Notes: generated by a model not told the origin, from the letters alone. 64,000 nucleotides of DNA from Hemicentrotus pulcherrimus (GCA_003118195.1 BEXV01000096.1:51635-115634); one strand, 5' to 3'. Shown: positions 35,157 to 47,467, counted from the stretch's first letter. Program-made: numbers and translations.

Positions 35157-35930
35157 CTCTGTTTTAACAGATGGTCTACTAATGACCGTCCGTCTAGGAC
35201 GATCAAACATCACACCTCGTCCCCCACTCGTAACGCCATAATTAATCCTTCGATCCGCCCAAACAGTTCAGTGGTATTGGTATCCTATCGGCTCGAAAGT
35301 TAATTACTAGGCAATCACATAGATGTGTACACTATACTTATTTAATCAGATTGGATGATGATGTCATAATGCGATCAATTACAATCAGCTAGGATTAGAT
35401 CTGATATTTTTTCAGGCCATGCAGAGAGCTATGAAGTATCTACTTCTGTATGATCTTTCGTTCTGAAAACCTTTGTAACTCAACCAGTGTAATACACAGC
35501 CGACACATCTCCCTGTATCAATCATGCTGTAAACAAAATTTGAATCCTTGACTAATTGTTCGACATGATTTAACTTGATATATAGCACAGACGTGACAAA
35601 ACTTGAGTGTCTGTCAAACCATGCAAACAGTGATTACTTACAGGCGTGATCACAAAGACAGGTTTATGTGTTTCGATGTTTCTCTTCTTCTATTCCTCCA
35701 TCCGGTTTCACGTGTCTTTTAAAGCTTTCTTGCCTCCTGCCCTCCTTTTCTAATTTATGCAATCCTGTCTGGAAAACAAGCCTCACTTACAGATTTTGTC
35801 TTTTCATCTGTGAAAAGAAATAGGTACGGTCATAAACACGTGCATGGCTGTTGACGCCACACATGCACATTCAGAGTTTCATTAATGTTCTCTTGCATGT
35901 CTCAAATGCAAAAAAAATAGGGGAATAAAT

Positions 35931-36104
35931 TCTTACGACTCGTCCGGGTTTAGTCTAACTGAAAGTTCTACCTTGTCCTTCTTCTCCCTCTCCTTCTCAT
36001 AATAAAATCTGATTGAGTCTTACGACTCATCTGGGCTTAGTCTCACCAAACATAATCCCTTCTCCTTCTTCTTTTCCTTCTCCTCCTCCTTTAACTACTT
36101 CTTC
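35931..36104. repeat. Two-copy 87-bp tandem repeat
   Basis: TCTTACGACTCGTCCGGGTT at 35931 recurs as TCTTACGACTCATCTGGGCT at 36018. The two 29-base heads match at 25 positions, and each is followed by a CTTCTCC-rich pyrimidine stretch. This is an old, diverged tandem duplication. Confidence 0.8.
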
Positions 36105-36129
36105 TTCTCCTTCCTCTTCCTCTTCTTCA

Positions 36130-37610
36130 TATGTTTTTTTATTTTTATTTTCCCCCTGTTTCCTTTTTCATACCTTCTTTCCTGCCTCCCTCTTTATTCT
36201 GTCATAACATGCTTCTCAGCTTTCCTTTGGTTCATCTTGTACCCCAGTTTATCACCAAGCTTTACCTTTCTAATCTTACCAACCCATCCCTGACGAAGAT
36301 CATTAATGCTTTCAAACCTGTGTTAAGTCATTCAGATGCAATCAACATCGCTAATATCTACCATCTCATATAACATATTTCAGTTACATTGCGGTTAGTA
36401 ATTATCACGTCAGCAGTGTCTCCAAGCCACACCTAGCATACACTAGACAATTCAAAATCTCTCACTGCTTGAAGGAATGACGTGAATGTTTTAACGACAG
36501 TTTTAATTCGTCTTTTGTTTTTGTAGCCGCATTTTGTTACGTCGATTTATAGCACAAGGAATTCGTGTTGGAGCCAATGCACTTTTACTACCTACATCTT
36601 GACGTGTATTACACCTCGATGAAAAGTACAGTAGAGGATAGAAGAAGAAAAGAGAATAAAAATGAAATAGATGGAGTTTTTAATCTTAAAAAGGAAACCA
36701 ATTCTGCATTATCCGTTGATTATATGGATTGATGTTTGGCTGTTCATAAAATATCTTTGAGATAGTTCCAGAGTCTGATGAGTCCTCTACTCTTTTTCCT
36801 TCAGGATCAGAAATAATTTATAAGGCCTGTTTTGCCAAGTATCTTTTTTTAATATTAATTGCAAAAGTACATCAATAATTCGAACAAATCTTTTCTCACA
36901 TCTGATTTATAAACTGACTATCCAAAGTGAAGATTTGAGTCGTATATATCATTCAAAACACGAAATGATTTGAGATCGCAGCTGGACATAGGGAGTTAAC
37001 AAAAATGTTGTCTCCGCCATTTTCTCTGTTCTCTATTATCTAATGTGTGTTGTCTTCAGCTTCTAGTTGTCTGTTTGTATGGGAGCCTTCATCCTCGGGT
37101 GCCGTGTGTCATTCGTGTATATGTTTCTTGTAACAATACCATCAGACACTCATAATAATGCTTTAAGTCTCGGAGATATGGAATGTGAGAAGTGTATTTT
37201 TGTATCATCCTTCATATAAAAAGTGCATTGCGTATGATAGCACGCGGCTCCTGAGATAAAAGCTTGTTGTTGATCGTCAAGCCCTACACCTGTCAGTACC
37301 CAGGCACATTTCGAAATGCTTAAAGAGCAGGGGGTAGTTCTTGGCTTCAAGATCAAGGCGTATAACTTAAATGTAGGCCTACTTTTAAATCGCTTGTTTA
37401 CAAACAATATGCATTGAACATAAAGGAGTCTCCCCTCTACATTCCATGATCAATGCATGATTCTCTTATCGAAGAGGTATATGACTGAGAGAAGGGAAAC
37501 TATGTGGCAAATATATTTTGTTAAAGACACGAGTAATATGATAAAAGTGATGTCACTGCATTATGAAAGGAGACTTGAACAATAAAACAGTATAGTGAAC
37601 AGTGAAAAAC
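36130..37610. other. Unannotated noncoding stretch
   Basis: Mostly AT-rich with a few chance-length frames. No gene, RNA or mobile element is supportable. Confidence 0.5.
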
Positions 37611-37617
37611 ACAAAAT

Positions 37618-37862
37618 GACAGGGAGAGAGAGAAAGAGAGAATGGGAACAGACTGAGACAGTCAAACAAACATAAATAGAGATATAGACAGAAGGAAAGA
37701 CAGAATAAGAGACATGATAGAAGAGAGAGATAGAGAAAGTCAATCCGAGAGGAGAGGAAGAGGGGTGGAGAGTGAGAAAGGGGGCAGACAGGAAAGAGGA
37801 AGAGAGAGAGAGAGAAAGAAAGAAAGATAGAAAGAGCGAGAGGGAAAGAGAGAGAGGGTGTG
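37618..37862. repeat. Long GA-rich purine tract
   Basis: About 245 bases of GAGA, GAAAGA and GACAGA units. Both Ser/Leu-rich minus-strand frames and the Arg/Glu-rich plus-strand frame are repeat translations. Confidence 0.94.
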
Positions 37863-37869
37863 GGGTTGG

Positions 37870-40800
37870 GGTAACTGGAGGTGAACAAAAACACGGTATG
37901 TTACGATCTACCGTGGATCGCATGCATACAGCGAGGTATGTGATATGTATCGGCATGCGTGCACAAATAGTGAGCCCAAGGTGTGACAGGTGACAGAGTG
38001 AGTAGCTATTAAACTCACACAGCTAGACATATGGGATGCATCTCCACTCAAGACAAACCAATCTGAAAATAGAACTCTTGTAATACGCCATGCATGACTG
38101 TGGACTCTGGAAGATTGTTTATACTTAGAAAAAAATAGGGATTCACAATGTTTCATTAAATGAAGAAAAATTATTACTTTTTTTCTTCTAAAAAGCATAT
38201 CAAATACAACTAACAAACGATTCACATATGTTTGGTACTATTTGCAAGATCACTCAGCTTTTTTAACGAACAGTTTGGACGCTATATTACCGATTGCTGT
38301 TTTGTCTTCCGTATATTGGCCAAGGCATTCCGAGATTTGTTAACATAGGCCTGAAATAGACAAACAAAATCAAACAATGAAACAAACAAATATCGACGGC
38401 AATTTTAACCCTCTATATCATGAGGCAAAGATAATAATAATTCAAACAAAAAATGGGCACGAGGCTGAGAAAGGAAGGCTTAGGGTGGTAGGGATTTTCA
38501 TAAAAATTATGACGATTGCACTTGACCATGTTGGTCGGCTTTATTTCGCAGTTCGTATGAGGTATCTAAGGTATCAAGAGACCTCTCTGATACATATTCG
38601 GCAAATATAAACACCGATTTTAAAGTGCTGTTCTGGACTCCGGCAAAAGAAATATCAAATATGTCCTGAAGGGCTGATCTGCTCAGACATGTGTTGCTTG
38701 ATATGGTATCCGCAGATGAGACAGATGGAGTATGAGCTCGAGGAGGAGGAAGACAAACAAACAGATTTCGATGGCATAATCGACCGTAGTTTGGGAAGTA
38801 TTGGGGAAAACGAGTAACACTTCCATTTTACGTTTTTTGTTACATGTAAACTCGCATAACTCACATACGTCTTATGGCAAATGTACATAATGTAGAAGAT
38901 ACACTGCTTATGTACGATAAGAGAATATGATCTTTCTTGTTATTTTTTGTTCCTTTTTTTTTGGGGGGGGGGGTCAGTAAGATGACTATCGTTGCCTCTT
39001 TCTTTCTCAATATAACAATATTGTAACAGGTGTAGAATATCACTTTTGGAAAGGATTCATAACTACTTTGCATCAATGAGTTGAAGGTCTGAAATTTTAC
39101 GGAACAGAACAGAACAAAGAATAAAAAAGTGAACGAAGAGAAGTAGAAAATATGTTATTAAAAAAAAAACATATTGATATGGAGAATTCCATGAAAGATA
39201 ACAAAAAATTCCATCAGATAAGGAGCAGATGCAGAGTAAGCAATATCTTTGGTTAAAATATACAGGACAAAAATAAAAGGCAGTTTATTTGGATGATTTT
39301 ATGAATCTTTTCGAATACTCCTGTATAAATTGAAAATGAGAGGATTATCGACGAAAATATACTATAAGGTTACAACAGACAGGGATTTTGTTAAAAACTC
39401 GTAGTATTATCTGCGGTTAAGAGTCTCAAAGAGGCTTTGCATATTGTTCGCTACATCAAACGATGCCGTCTTTCTGAAATGATATTTTTCAGAGATTACA
39501 TTTTGAAAGATATAGTAAACCTGAGTTCAACCGCGTTTCTAAAAGCCCATCAGTTATCACAGCAGGGTCTTAAATACGAAAAACAAACAAGTAGTCGTTA
39601 CTGTAAAGAAATGACATTGAAAGCGGTGCCCCGAATGAGCACAAAATATTATGTCGGCAAGCAGCGCCCTTCTCGGCGTAGCTAGGGGTACAGGGGTTGC
39701 TCTACCCCCTCCAACAAACATTCAAATCCAAGACACAGACACGTACTATATCTATGAAAAATGGAAACAGTAAGAAAAAGAACGAATAGCCTTTTTCTAT
39801 TTTAAGCATTGTTTGTTGACACTAAATAACAAAGCGTTTCCTTCCGTTTTCCTCCCAATTCTGTACACATCCTTATCTTAGAATCCCAACTCCATCTCCA
39901 AACAGCACGACATCATTAGAGCGGGGTCAAAGCGTTTAAAACGAGAGCTGATATCCATGGGAGTAAAACAAAACACAGATACAGTAGGAATAAAGGCGAC
40001 TAGTTCTACATGTACATCATAACTGAAATACAAAGAAGACTAAGCACATATGGGTTTCCAAAAGCATAGCTATAGGTCTACTTAGATTTCCATGAGCATG
40101 CATGATGAGAGAATCCCAGGCACAAGTATGAAATCCAAATACGAACAGAAAATGGGGGGTTTCACATGATTATGTATCAAAATTATACGGCTTTTCATAA
40201 TGTAGAATTTAATCCAATATGAGAAAAAAATGATATCGGAGGATTTTCCCCATGCGATTAATTACTTCGAAACAGAATTATGACACGACAAGCGGATAAA
40301 ATAAATTTCAAACGAAATTAAAGGAGTAACGTCAGATGGTAAAAATATAAAATCAAAATGCCCACGGAAAAAGAGGGAAAGGTCAAAACAGTTTTTACCT
40401 CTTCAAACTGGGTTTCAAATGGATTACAGCTGTACTTTAATTGTAGAAATAAAATAAGAATTTAAAGAAGTCATTACAAAGAGAACAAGGGAGAAGGGGG
40501 AAAGGGAAAGAAATAAAGTAGGTAAGAGCGCGAAAGAGAAAGAGATTGGTTCATGACATGACTTGTTAGCAAATAGAAAATAGGAATTGCATCGTAGATC
40601 TACGACGTTCATGATAAAATACATTGCCAATTTTCAAACGTGCTTATAATGTACAAATCTTTGAGACCCGAAATTCTCGACATGAATTCGCACCCTCAAA
40701 GCCATTTTAATGTACAAGTTCCATCAAAGGCTTACTATTGACAAAGAATTGAAAATAAATCTCAAAATAAAATAGGTCACATGGAAACTAATACAAAAAT

Positions 40801-41110
40801 ACATACAACTTCAGCAACAGATGTACACTGCTGTCTGGGTTACAGGCCATTACATGTAACACATAATAAACACGACAGTATACTAATTCCAAAAACTATA
40901 ATCTTGTCTTATTGTTATAAAAGGGTATAGGACGGAGAGGGTTGGTATTTCGATTCCATATATCTATTTCAAGTGTTTTATTTTGGACATAGGGTTAGAG
41001 TATCGCTTCATTATTCGATCCTAACACGGAGTAGTTGCTAAAAAACTAACCTCCTATCCTAAAGAAGTGACCTATCACCTTTAATATCATTCAAGATGGT
41101 TGACCGACTA
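37870..41110. other. Unannotated stretch, A-rich on the plus strand
   Basis: Long A-rich DNA with no supportable gene. A T9-G11 homopolymer lies at 38954-38973. If the minus-strand terminal exon at 41115 is real, its 3' UTR starts here. TTTATT on the plus strand at 40977-40982 is an AAUAAA signal for a minus-strand transcript, about 130 bases after that stop codon. Confidence 0.4.
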
Positions 41111-41114
41111 ACCC

Positions 41115-41193
41115 TCAAAGTCGTCTGGCCTCATCATCTTCGCTCTCCTCGAAGACCCTTGTGAAACACAGTAAGGTTGTGGTCGAGTATGCT
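41115..41193 (-). CDS. Candidate terminal coding exon (hypothetical)
   Basis: On the minus strand the acceptor TTTTGTTTCAG ends at 41194. The next 79 bases are richer in GC than the flanks. In one frame they encode a tail beginning AYSTTTLLCFTRVF and ending EESEDDEARRL before the TGA at 41117-41115. The phase-0 frame is open too and ends at an in-frame TGA near 41130, and the third frame stops slightly downstream. An AAUAAA signal lies about 130 bases beyond. Both usable frames are phase-compatible with the 51-bp block at 42745-42795. The acidic tail resembles no family I know. Because all three frames are open, coding status is uncertain. Confidence 0.25.
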
Positions 41194-41209
41194 CTGAAAC
41201 AAAAGACAA

Positions 41210-42740
41210 GCCCGGAGGCTATTTCGAGACACGGAGGGTCTTGCTATGATGTGTGTAAGACAGGAACAAAATTACCTCCTAACAACTCTGGCAAAAGCTT
41301 GACAAAGCCTGAAAACATTTCATGTTAACAGCGAGAACACATCCATATCAAACTCGAAGTTAACAAAATGAAGACAAAACTACGGCTATCTCTCTGCTGA
41401 CTGCAACTATAATGCCACATAATACACGACTCGAAAATTTGGCTGAAAAGAAAAAAACTCAAAGACATTTAAAGGAAAAGTTGGAGATATAGGACATAAT
41501 TTATATAGTATTTGTTTTCCAACATAAAATAGATATCCAATAACATAAATGTTTTAGTTTACGATATTATCTTCACTACTTTCATATACACAAGAAAACT
41601 AATAATACTTTATGCATGTATTACTTCTGATGATGTGCTGATGCATAATGGTCCCCATCATGCACTCTGTTTCCCCTTATAGCGTATCATTACCATGACA
41701 ACAGCACATAGGCTATCACTATCAGGCCTGCTATAGTAACGGACCGTTTTAAAACAGCAAAATGCACCTGACTAGCTGTCTTTAAAAATAATTATTTGCA
41801 AAACTGCACTAAGGCCCCTTCACTGTATAATAACAATAGATATAGCAATTCGGAGCATGTATTTGTTCTCTATTTGATATTCCAGTCACCGTTTTAAACC
41901 GTGTAAGGTCAGTGTGATTATGAAGCTTTATGACTGCAAGCTCTAGGAGGCATCGTAAATGATGGGATGAGCATAACAATAACGTTATGAAGACAAGATA
42001 CATCGATTGATAGCTGACCGTTTGATCTTTGAAAGAGAAGAACGACCTTACAGTGTCGAAAGGGTTAACGACTTCAGATCAGAGAAAAACAAAGCTTGTA
42101 CATAACCATAAATCTTTCGAAGCACTGAGCTCTTCATAAAGTTATGATCTATCTGCTCAAGACGTTAACGACAATGTTTGTAACATCAGAGAAGCTTGTT
42201 TCTTCCATGGTGATTCCAGCCTTGACTTCAACCTTAACCATATCATACCATCGCCATGTCTCTGTCCTAAAAAAAAGATCACTGTTAAGCATTTTAAGAA
42301 CATATTTTAGTTACATCGCGTATCTGCAAGAATAACTTCAAAAAGAGAAGAACAGTAAATGGACTGCATTACAAATCAGTCATATTTCAAAGCGTATTTT
42401 AACCACATGCATAGCTTCAGCCAGTTATCGTGGCGTAACGGGCTGAGATTTGTTTTTTGTTAGTCATAATTATCACCTTTCTCCCTTTTCAAACTGTTTA
42501 AAGAAAATAGACATTTCCGTAGTTCAAGCGAGGATAATACAATAAATAAAAAACGATTAATAATATTCTTAAAGTAATTCTTTGATACAACGGCATTGAA
42601 GGTGGGTGTTTTGAAGATCCATGACGTAGTTCACGAGGTGCATACACCCAGCTGGTTCATTTGACATCAGACTGTCATCTGCGTAACATATCGGACACAA
42701 CTGTTCTGGGAGGAAAAATGAGACTTTGGAATTGCAAAAC
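41210..42740. other. Intervening stretch between candidate exons
   Basis: AT-rich DNA that would be intron if the two minus-strand blocks belong to one gene. It contains only chance-length frames. Confidence 0.35.
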
Positions 42741-42744
42741 TTAC

Positions 42745-42795
42745 CCTTTCCCTGGTCCCGTCGGAGGGAGCGTGGCTACTCTGTAAATCCAGTCC
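42745..42795 (-). CDS. Candidate internal exon, 51 bp, 61% GC (hypothetical)
   Basis: On the minus strand the acceptor CTATTTCCTCCAG is followed by 51 bases with 31 G or C and then the consensus donor GAAAGG|GTAAGT. The length is a multiple of three. Frame 1 reads GLDLQSSHAPSDGTRER and frame 3 reads DWIYRVATLPPTGPGKG, both uninterrupted, while frame 2 hits a TAG. Both open frames continue without an early stop into the candidate terminal exon at 41115-41193. The combination of two strong splice sites and a sharp GC rise against about 35% GC flanks is the best exon signature on the minus strand. Neither peptide is recognised. Confidence 0.3.
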
Positions 42796-42799
42796 CTGG

Positions 42800-44500
42800 A
42801 GGAAATAGATATTTTGTTGTCAAATTTCCCTAAAATGGTCAGCGTGCTTGAAACATTTTGAAGGATATCATGTTTATCTTATTCGCAACCTCCCCTACGA
42901 CAGGAAAATACCAAGTGAAATTTCAATAGCATTGCAATGGAAATTGCGCCTTCTTGGTGATAGACATTATCATTATGAGCAAGCATGGTCTTGTCAAGAT
43001 GTATTTACAGTAACATATCACACGCGTCTTTCTAGAATTATATTTTTTATTTGGAGTTGGAATAGAGCTTATCACTGTTCACTTGTATCAAACAGTGATC
43101 AGATCTAAGGGGTTTCAAGACCCCCGCCCCCCAACCCTCTCGCATGAGAATGCTGGTTCTCCCACTTTCCTATATTGTTTTGTCATGTTTGGTCATTTAA
43201 TGTTATATGTTAAAAGATTATTTAATCGTAGATCGAAATGCCACAAAATGAAAAGTATAAATGATAGCAAATTTTCCTTTCAATCAAAATTGCAACAGTC
43301 TTGAAATAGATTATATAATGGTAAACATGATAACATTGTTCATTTTTAGACTTCATAAATCAAATGTCATTCTTGATAAACCTTCTGATAAAACATTTGA
43401 AACCTTTTCAAAAATCAAGCGGCAACTATTGATACAGCAAAATTTACGTTTGGATCTTAATCGTTTCTCTTTTGGGAGTTCATTATTTTGATGGAGAGTC
43501 TGTCAAACAATTAGTAAAAAGGCTGACAATCGTCATCGGTGAAAAAGTGTTAAATCATTGTAGATTACGGCATACCTCTAGTCGTCTAGTCTTGATTTAT
43601 GTAGACAAGAATTGTGATTGGTGTTTTGTAGGATCCACCCAAGGGGGCTGCTGTTTTGGAAAGTTAACCTCCAGAACGCCTTCAGGTTAGGATTCTCCTT
43701 TGTGATTCACTTGATTTCTACTTATACCAGGGATGGTGATATGCCCCTGATAATAGTTGTCCTCTTTCTTTGTTGTCTGCATTCCAATCAAAGTCTACTT
43801 GTTATTGACTTGTCCGAATGTAACATTTCCTTGGGTAAATGAATACGATTTAGAATATTTATTCGAATATGATTGTCGTATGACGTACGTGTACAGTCTT
43901 TGGGGATCATGGTTGTACACAAATAGGTATTGTGGTTAGTTAATTGAATGTTGTGACTGTAAGATAATCAACACACTGCAGTAAAGTTCCTTTTCGTTCG
44001 AGATGCAGTTCCATCAGTCTAGTGCTGTTTGTAAACTTGGTAGTTTTACAGGTAGAATTGATTTTTTATCATACATGTATTGTGAACAAGACACTAATCA
44101 GAAAGTTAGATTATTGTAGTATTCAGAGGACTAATTGTATATTTTGAGGTATCGAAATCATCGAAATTATTGAACGTTAAATAAATCTTGTTGAAAATCA
44201 CACACTGTTAACAGCATTACACACAGTATACACAGAAAGCCGTATGTAGGACGGTAGAAACATGCGTGATATACACAGGACATAATTACTGATAGCCAGT
44301 GATGTTTTTTTCGGATCGGATATATAAGAGTAAGGTGGATACGCCACTGCATTGCTCCCAATTTAAATGATAGAATTTATTTCTCTTTAAATACGGTTTC
44401 TATCATTAAAATCCATAATATGGAATCGTTTATTTTTCAACCAAGTTTCTTTATATACCTTTAATAAGCCCGCCAATCCGTGAAGCGTCTTATCCAAAAT
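42800..44500. other. Unannotated noncoding stretch
   Basis: Many overlapping short plus-strand frames occur at 42848-43939, all of chance length and without family signatures. No gene is supported. Confidence 0.45.
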
Positions 44501-44519
44501 AAATTGGATTCGTTATGAA

Positions 44520-44780
44520 GTAATGACTTCATCGCTTCTTGATATAAAATGTTTTGACCGCAAAGACCTGGATGGGTGGAACCTGGCCAGCTGTTGTGAG
44601 TTGTCTTGACAAGTTTATTATAGGATAGCGGCCCGGTCAAGCTAAAAGACCCGCTTTTATATAAAGCTCGCCTAGGAAAAATAGAATTTATGAGGAAGCG
44701 GCGACCCATTAATCGCAGAAATTTTGTAGAGCGAGGAAAACATGTTTAGGGGTCGGGATCAGGTCTGTCAAAGGGTTGAC
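44520..44780. promoter_or_regulatory. GC-richer patch with TATA-like and homeodomain-type sites
   Basis: This patch is clearly richer in GC than its flanks. It contains CTTTTATATAAAG near 44656, a TATA-like palindrome, together with TTTATTATA and CCATTAATC homeodomain-type words. An 82-codon minus-strand frame (44461-44709) is open across it, and a good minus acceptor (CTATTTTTCCTAG) ends near 44672. It could be a regulatory module or an exon, and the sequence does not decide. Confidence 0.2.
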
Positions 44781-44872
44781 AGCTCTCAAAAATACTCCTG
44801 AAAACTGTACAACATACTGGGATGAAGTCTTTCCCGTTTATTCTATTTTTTTCTGTCGCTGTGCAGTTATAC

Positions 44873-44892
44873 CATGGAGATATATCTCCATG
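44873..44892. repeat. Perfect 20-bp palindrome
   Basis: CATGGAGATATATCTCCATG is perfectly self-complementary and sits in the context TTATAC...GATTATAC. Palindromes of this length are rare by chance (about 0.06 expected in 64 kb). It may be the centre or end of a small inverted-repeat element. Confidence 0.7.
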
Positions 44893-44899
44893 ATTATAC

Positions 44900-46900
44900 T
44901 ACACCACCTCTCTCTTCACGTGCAAGTGAACTTCATAATATATTCCATTGTACAATGTTTAACGTAATCAAAACCAGATAAACAATAACAAATGCTATAT
45001 ATTTTATATCACTTACTGTACGGAAATGTCAATTTGGTGAAGTGGTTGACAATTTGATGTTAAAGTTACATATTTTTCCTAGAGCTCTACTTGATATAAA
45101 CCTATAATATTGTGGCTATTTTAAGGTCCTCCAGTAAAGAAACAAAATCCTACTGATTGAGAAAATGTTTAAAGACGTCAAAGTCTTTGAATTTTCATGA
45201 ATGATCACTTTCATCAATTTGAGAGTCTTTTAAATTATTTCTGACGTAGTATGAGAAAACTCAGAAATAATAATACAAATAATGTCAAAATCCCACTGTT
45301 CCGTTCGTTTAAATATTGTTTCTGTGTTTATCAAAATCAACTTGATATTTATATTGTGATATTATCCTTCAAAAAGAGTTCAAGCCTGAAAAAAAAATCC
45401 TCTAAAGCACACTTATTCTCTTTTTAAAAACATTTAACACTTGATATTTGGTTTGAAATGAGTCAATAAACTTCGAAGACGTTACATCCGCTCCTTGTAC
45501 GATATGAACGGATGCTAGGGGGAGATGCTTAACAAATCTGCCTGTAGATGCTATGTTTATAAACAAACTTTCACTGTGATTGCTGACGAGTATACACTTC
45601 TGACGTCATACTCATTATCATCCCAAACGATTGTGCTTTGATCAACGTGATACATAAATCAGACCTGAGCTCTATCACTTATATACATGCCTTTTGCCAG
45701 AAGATTAGAGCGAAATCTACGAGGATGCTGACACTTATAAAAATATGGTAGGGCCACAGAGGCGTCTTAAGATAAAGAATCTTGCAGTTGTTTTGAAAAT
45801 CAGCATTGAAAAAAAAAGATGAGAGAGGAACGGAACTGAGGAAACAGGAAACATAGAGGGAAGAGGAAGGGAATGAGAAAAGGAGAGATAGCGTGTGCAT
45901 TTCATTATAAAATTAAATTTCAAACTACTGTCACCTTTTTTTTAATTTACGTGAAAAGTTGACAAACTCCAGGGCCTATATTCACACAATTTTACTAAAG
46001 CCAGTTGTCAACTGAGTACATAAGCTATAGTGCATACATGCACTTTAGTTGATAACTATGCTTAGTAAGATTTTATGAATATTTGGTTGGATTCTTCCTT
46101 TAAGTCTACTTCGGTACCCCCATCTTTATCACATCCTCCTCCATGATGTACGTGACTTTCTAGGCAAGATGCAAGATGACTGACTAGCTTACATCGAACT
46201 GAGTAGTGTTACAAGCAAACTTAGAGGTCACACTCATAAATATTTCTTGTCTTACGGCAGATACCATTTCGAGCTGCTCGGCCATCAGACTTTCAAATAA
46301 GATGCGTTCAGCCGCAAACGTGTAAAAGTGACCAGGGTTGTACAAACGTTCTTTGTTTAAATGGTCTGTCCTGATATCCTGATCAGTTCATCTGGCCCTA
46401 TGTGATACCCACTTTTTCTACAGACAGACAGATCATTGATTACGCAGATTTTATAAAAAAAATATATTGCATGTTCTGACTGTGTGTCCCTAGTGTGGGT
46501 GATATCTGTGTACTCGACTTCAAAGAGGAATTTCTTTCTAAAAATAACGCCAGCTACCAACTGACTTCAATCCAATTTGTGACCGGAAGTAGAGGAAATA
46601 GCCATTTTATCGATTTACGACATGCAATCATTTTGGCAAATAATTCATTTAGTTTTTCTTGTCAGTTTAATTGTCATGCGAGCAAATTATAAAAAGGAGT
46701 TTATTATAAATGGTAGAGAGACATGTACTTGTTCTTGATACAGGATTATAAACTATGAGCTTATGTTAAACATTGCTAGAACTCACGTTCTATCTCTTCC
46801 ACTTCTTCATGGTCACTGCTGGCAGGGGAGTTTTATGACACGCTTCGGCATGATTATAATCCACAGATAATGGATTATCATGAGGATGCAGATGAAATAA
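44900..46900. other. Unannotated noncoding stretch
   Basis: AT-rich DNA containing a full CRE at 45601-45608 and a TCF/LEF-type GCTTTGATC near 45635. A 60-odd-codon minus-strand frame around 46190-46380, reading ERILFESLMAEQLEMVSA, has GTAAG donors at 46255 and 46196, but no good acceptor was found for it. No gene is supported. Confidence 0.4.
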
Positions 46901-46902
46901 TA

Positions 46903-46931
46903 GAAAGAGAGAGAGAGAGAGAGAGAGAGAG
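46903..46931. repeat. (GA)n microsatellite
   Basis: About 14 GA units. Confidence 0.96.
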
Positions 46932-47232
46932 CGTATTTCTTAGGAGGTGGCAATTAAGAAAGAAACTAATTCAGGTTTTTAAGAAAAGTGTAATACGGTT
47001 GTTTGATAATATTCGGGTAAAAGAATAAGCATTTGTGTTTATTCTATTGACAGGTTTGGATCGTCGCATGTATCTCTATCATGGCTATCATGTTACATGG
47101 TGTAAAGTAGGCTATGTTTGTTAAAATTACAGACTTTCTTTTTTGGTTATTGATCTGTAATCTGACTCTGGTTTCAAAAATGGTAATATTCTTAAAGTCC
47201 TTTTTGTGTGTTAACAAAATATGTTTCTTCAG

Positions 47233-47467
47233 GGGAGCTGAACAAAAAAGATTTTCATTTCCAATCACAACATTGAGTGAATGGTCATTCATTGACGTAC
47301 GTCTTGTTCGCTACACTGATATATGTTTGTCCGGCACGCGGCAAACAAACAAAACAGAGGAATATGAAAATATACGAGCACTTAGCAATTTATCTAAAAG
47401 GACTGGCTTGCCACAGTTGTCAAGATGCAGTGATTTCTCAGAAGAGGATTTAACGTATATGTTCTGA
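47233..47467 (+). CDS. Candidate terminal coding exon (hypothetical)
   Basis: The acceptor ATATGTTTCTTCAG ends at 47232. The following 235 bases are open for 77 codons and end at the TGA at 47465-47467. The frame is entered with one base completing a previous codon, which suits the two leftover bases of the block at 30113-30189. The predicted tail begins GAEQKRFSFP and ends SEEDLTYMF. It is hydrophilic, with two cysteines and clustered Ser/Thr, and would suit a cytoplasmic tail. The upstream part of the same frame (from 47114) is T-rich and hydrophobic, as an intron end would be. No family is recognised, and the length alone is compatible with chance. Confidence 0.2.

Noticed and set aside
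34713..35303. 196-codon plus-strand open frame
   Set aside because: Two thirds is Ser/Leu/Phe translation of CT repeats, which lack stop codons. The remaining tail is unrecognised and has no splice or promoter support.
37553..37956. 113- and 131-codon minus-strand frames
   Set aside because: Overlapping frames over the same GA tract, Ser/Leu/Phe-rich. Repeat artefacts.
46190..46380. Minus-strand frame with the helical-looking ERILFESLMAEQLEMVSA and two GTAAG donors
   Set aside because: No acceptor in a usable position was found. An in-frame TGA lies just upstream, so an exon could not be built.
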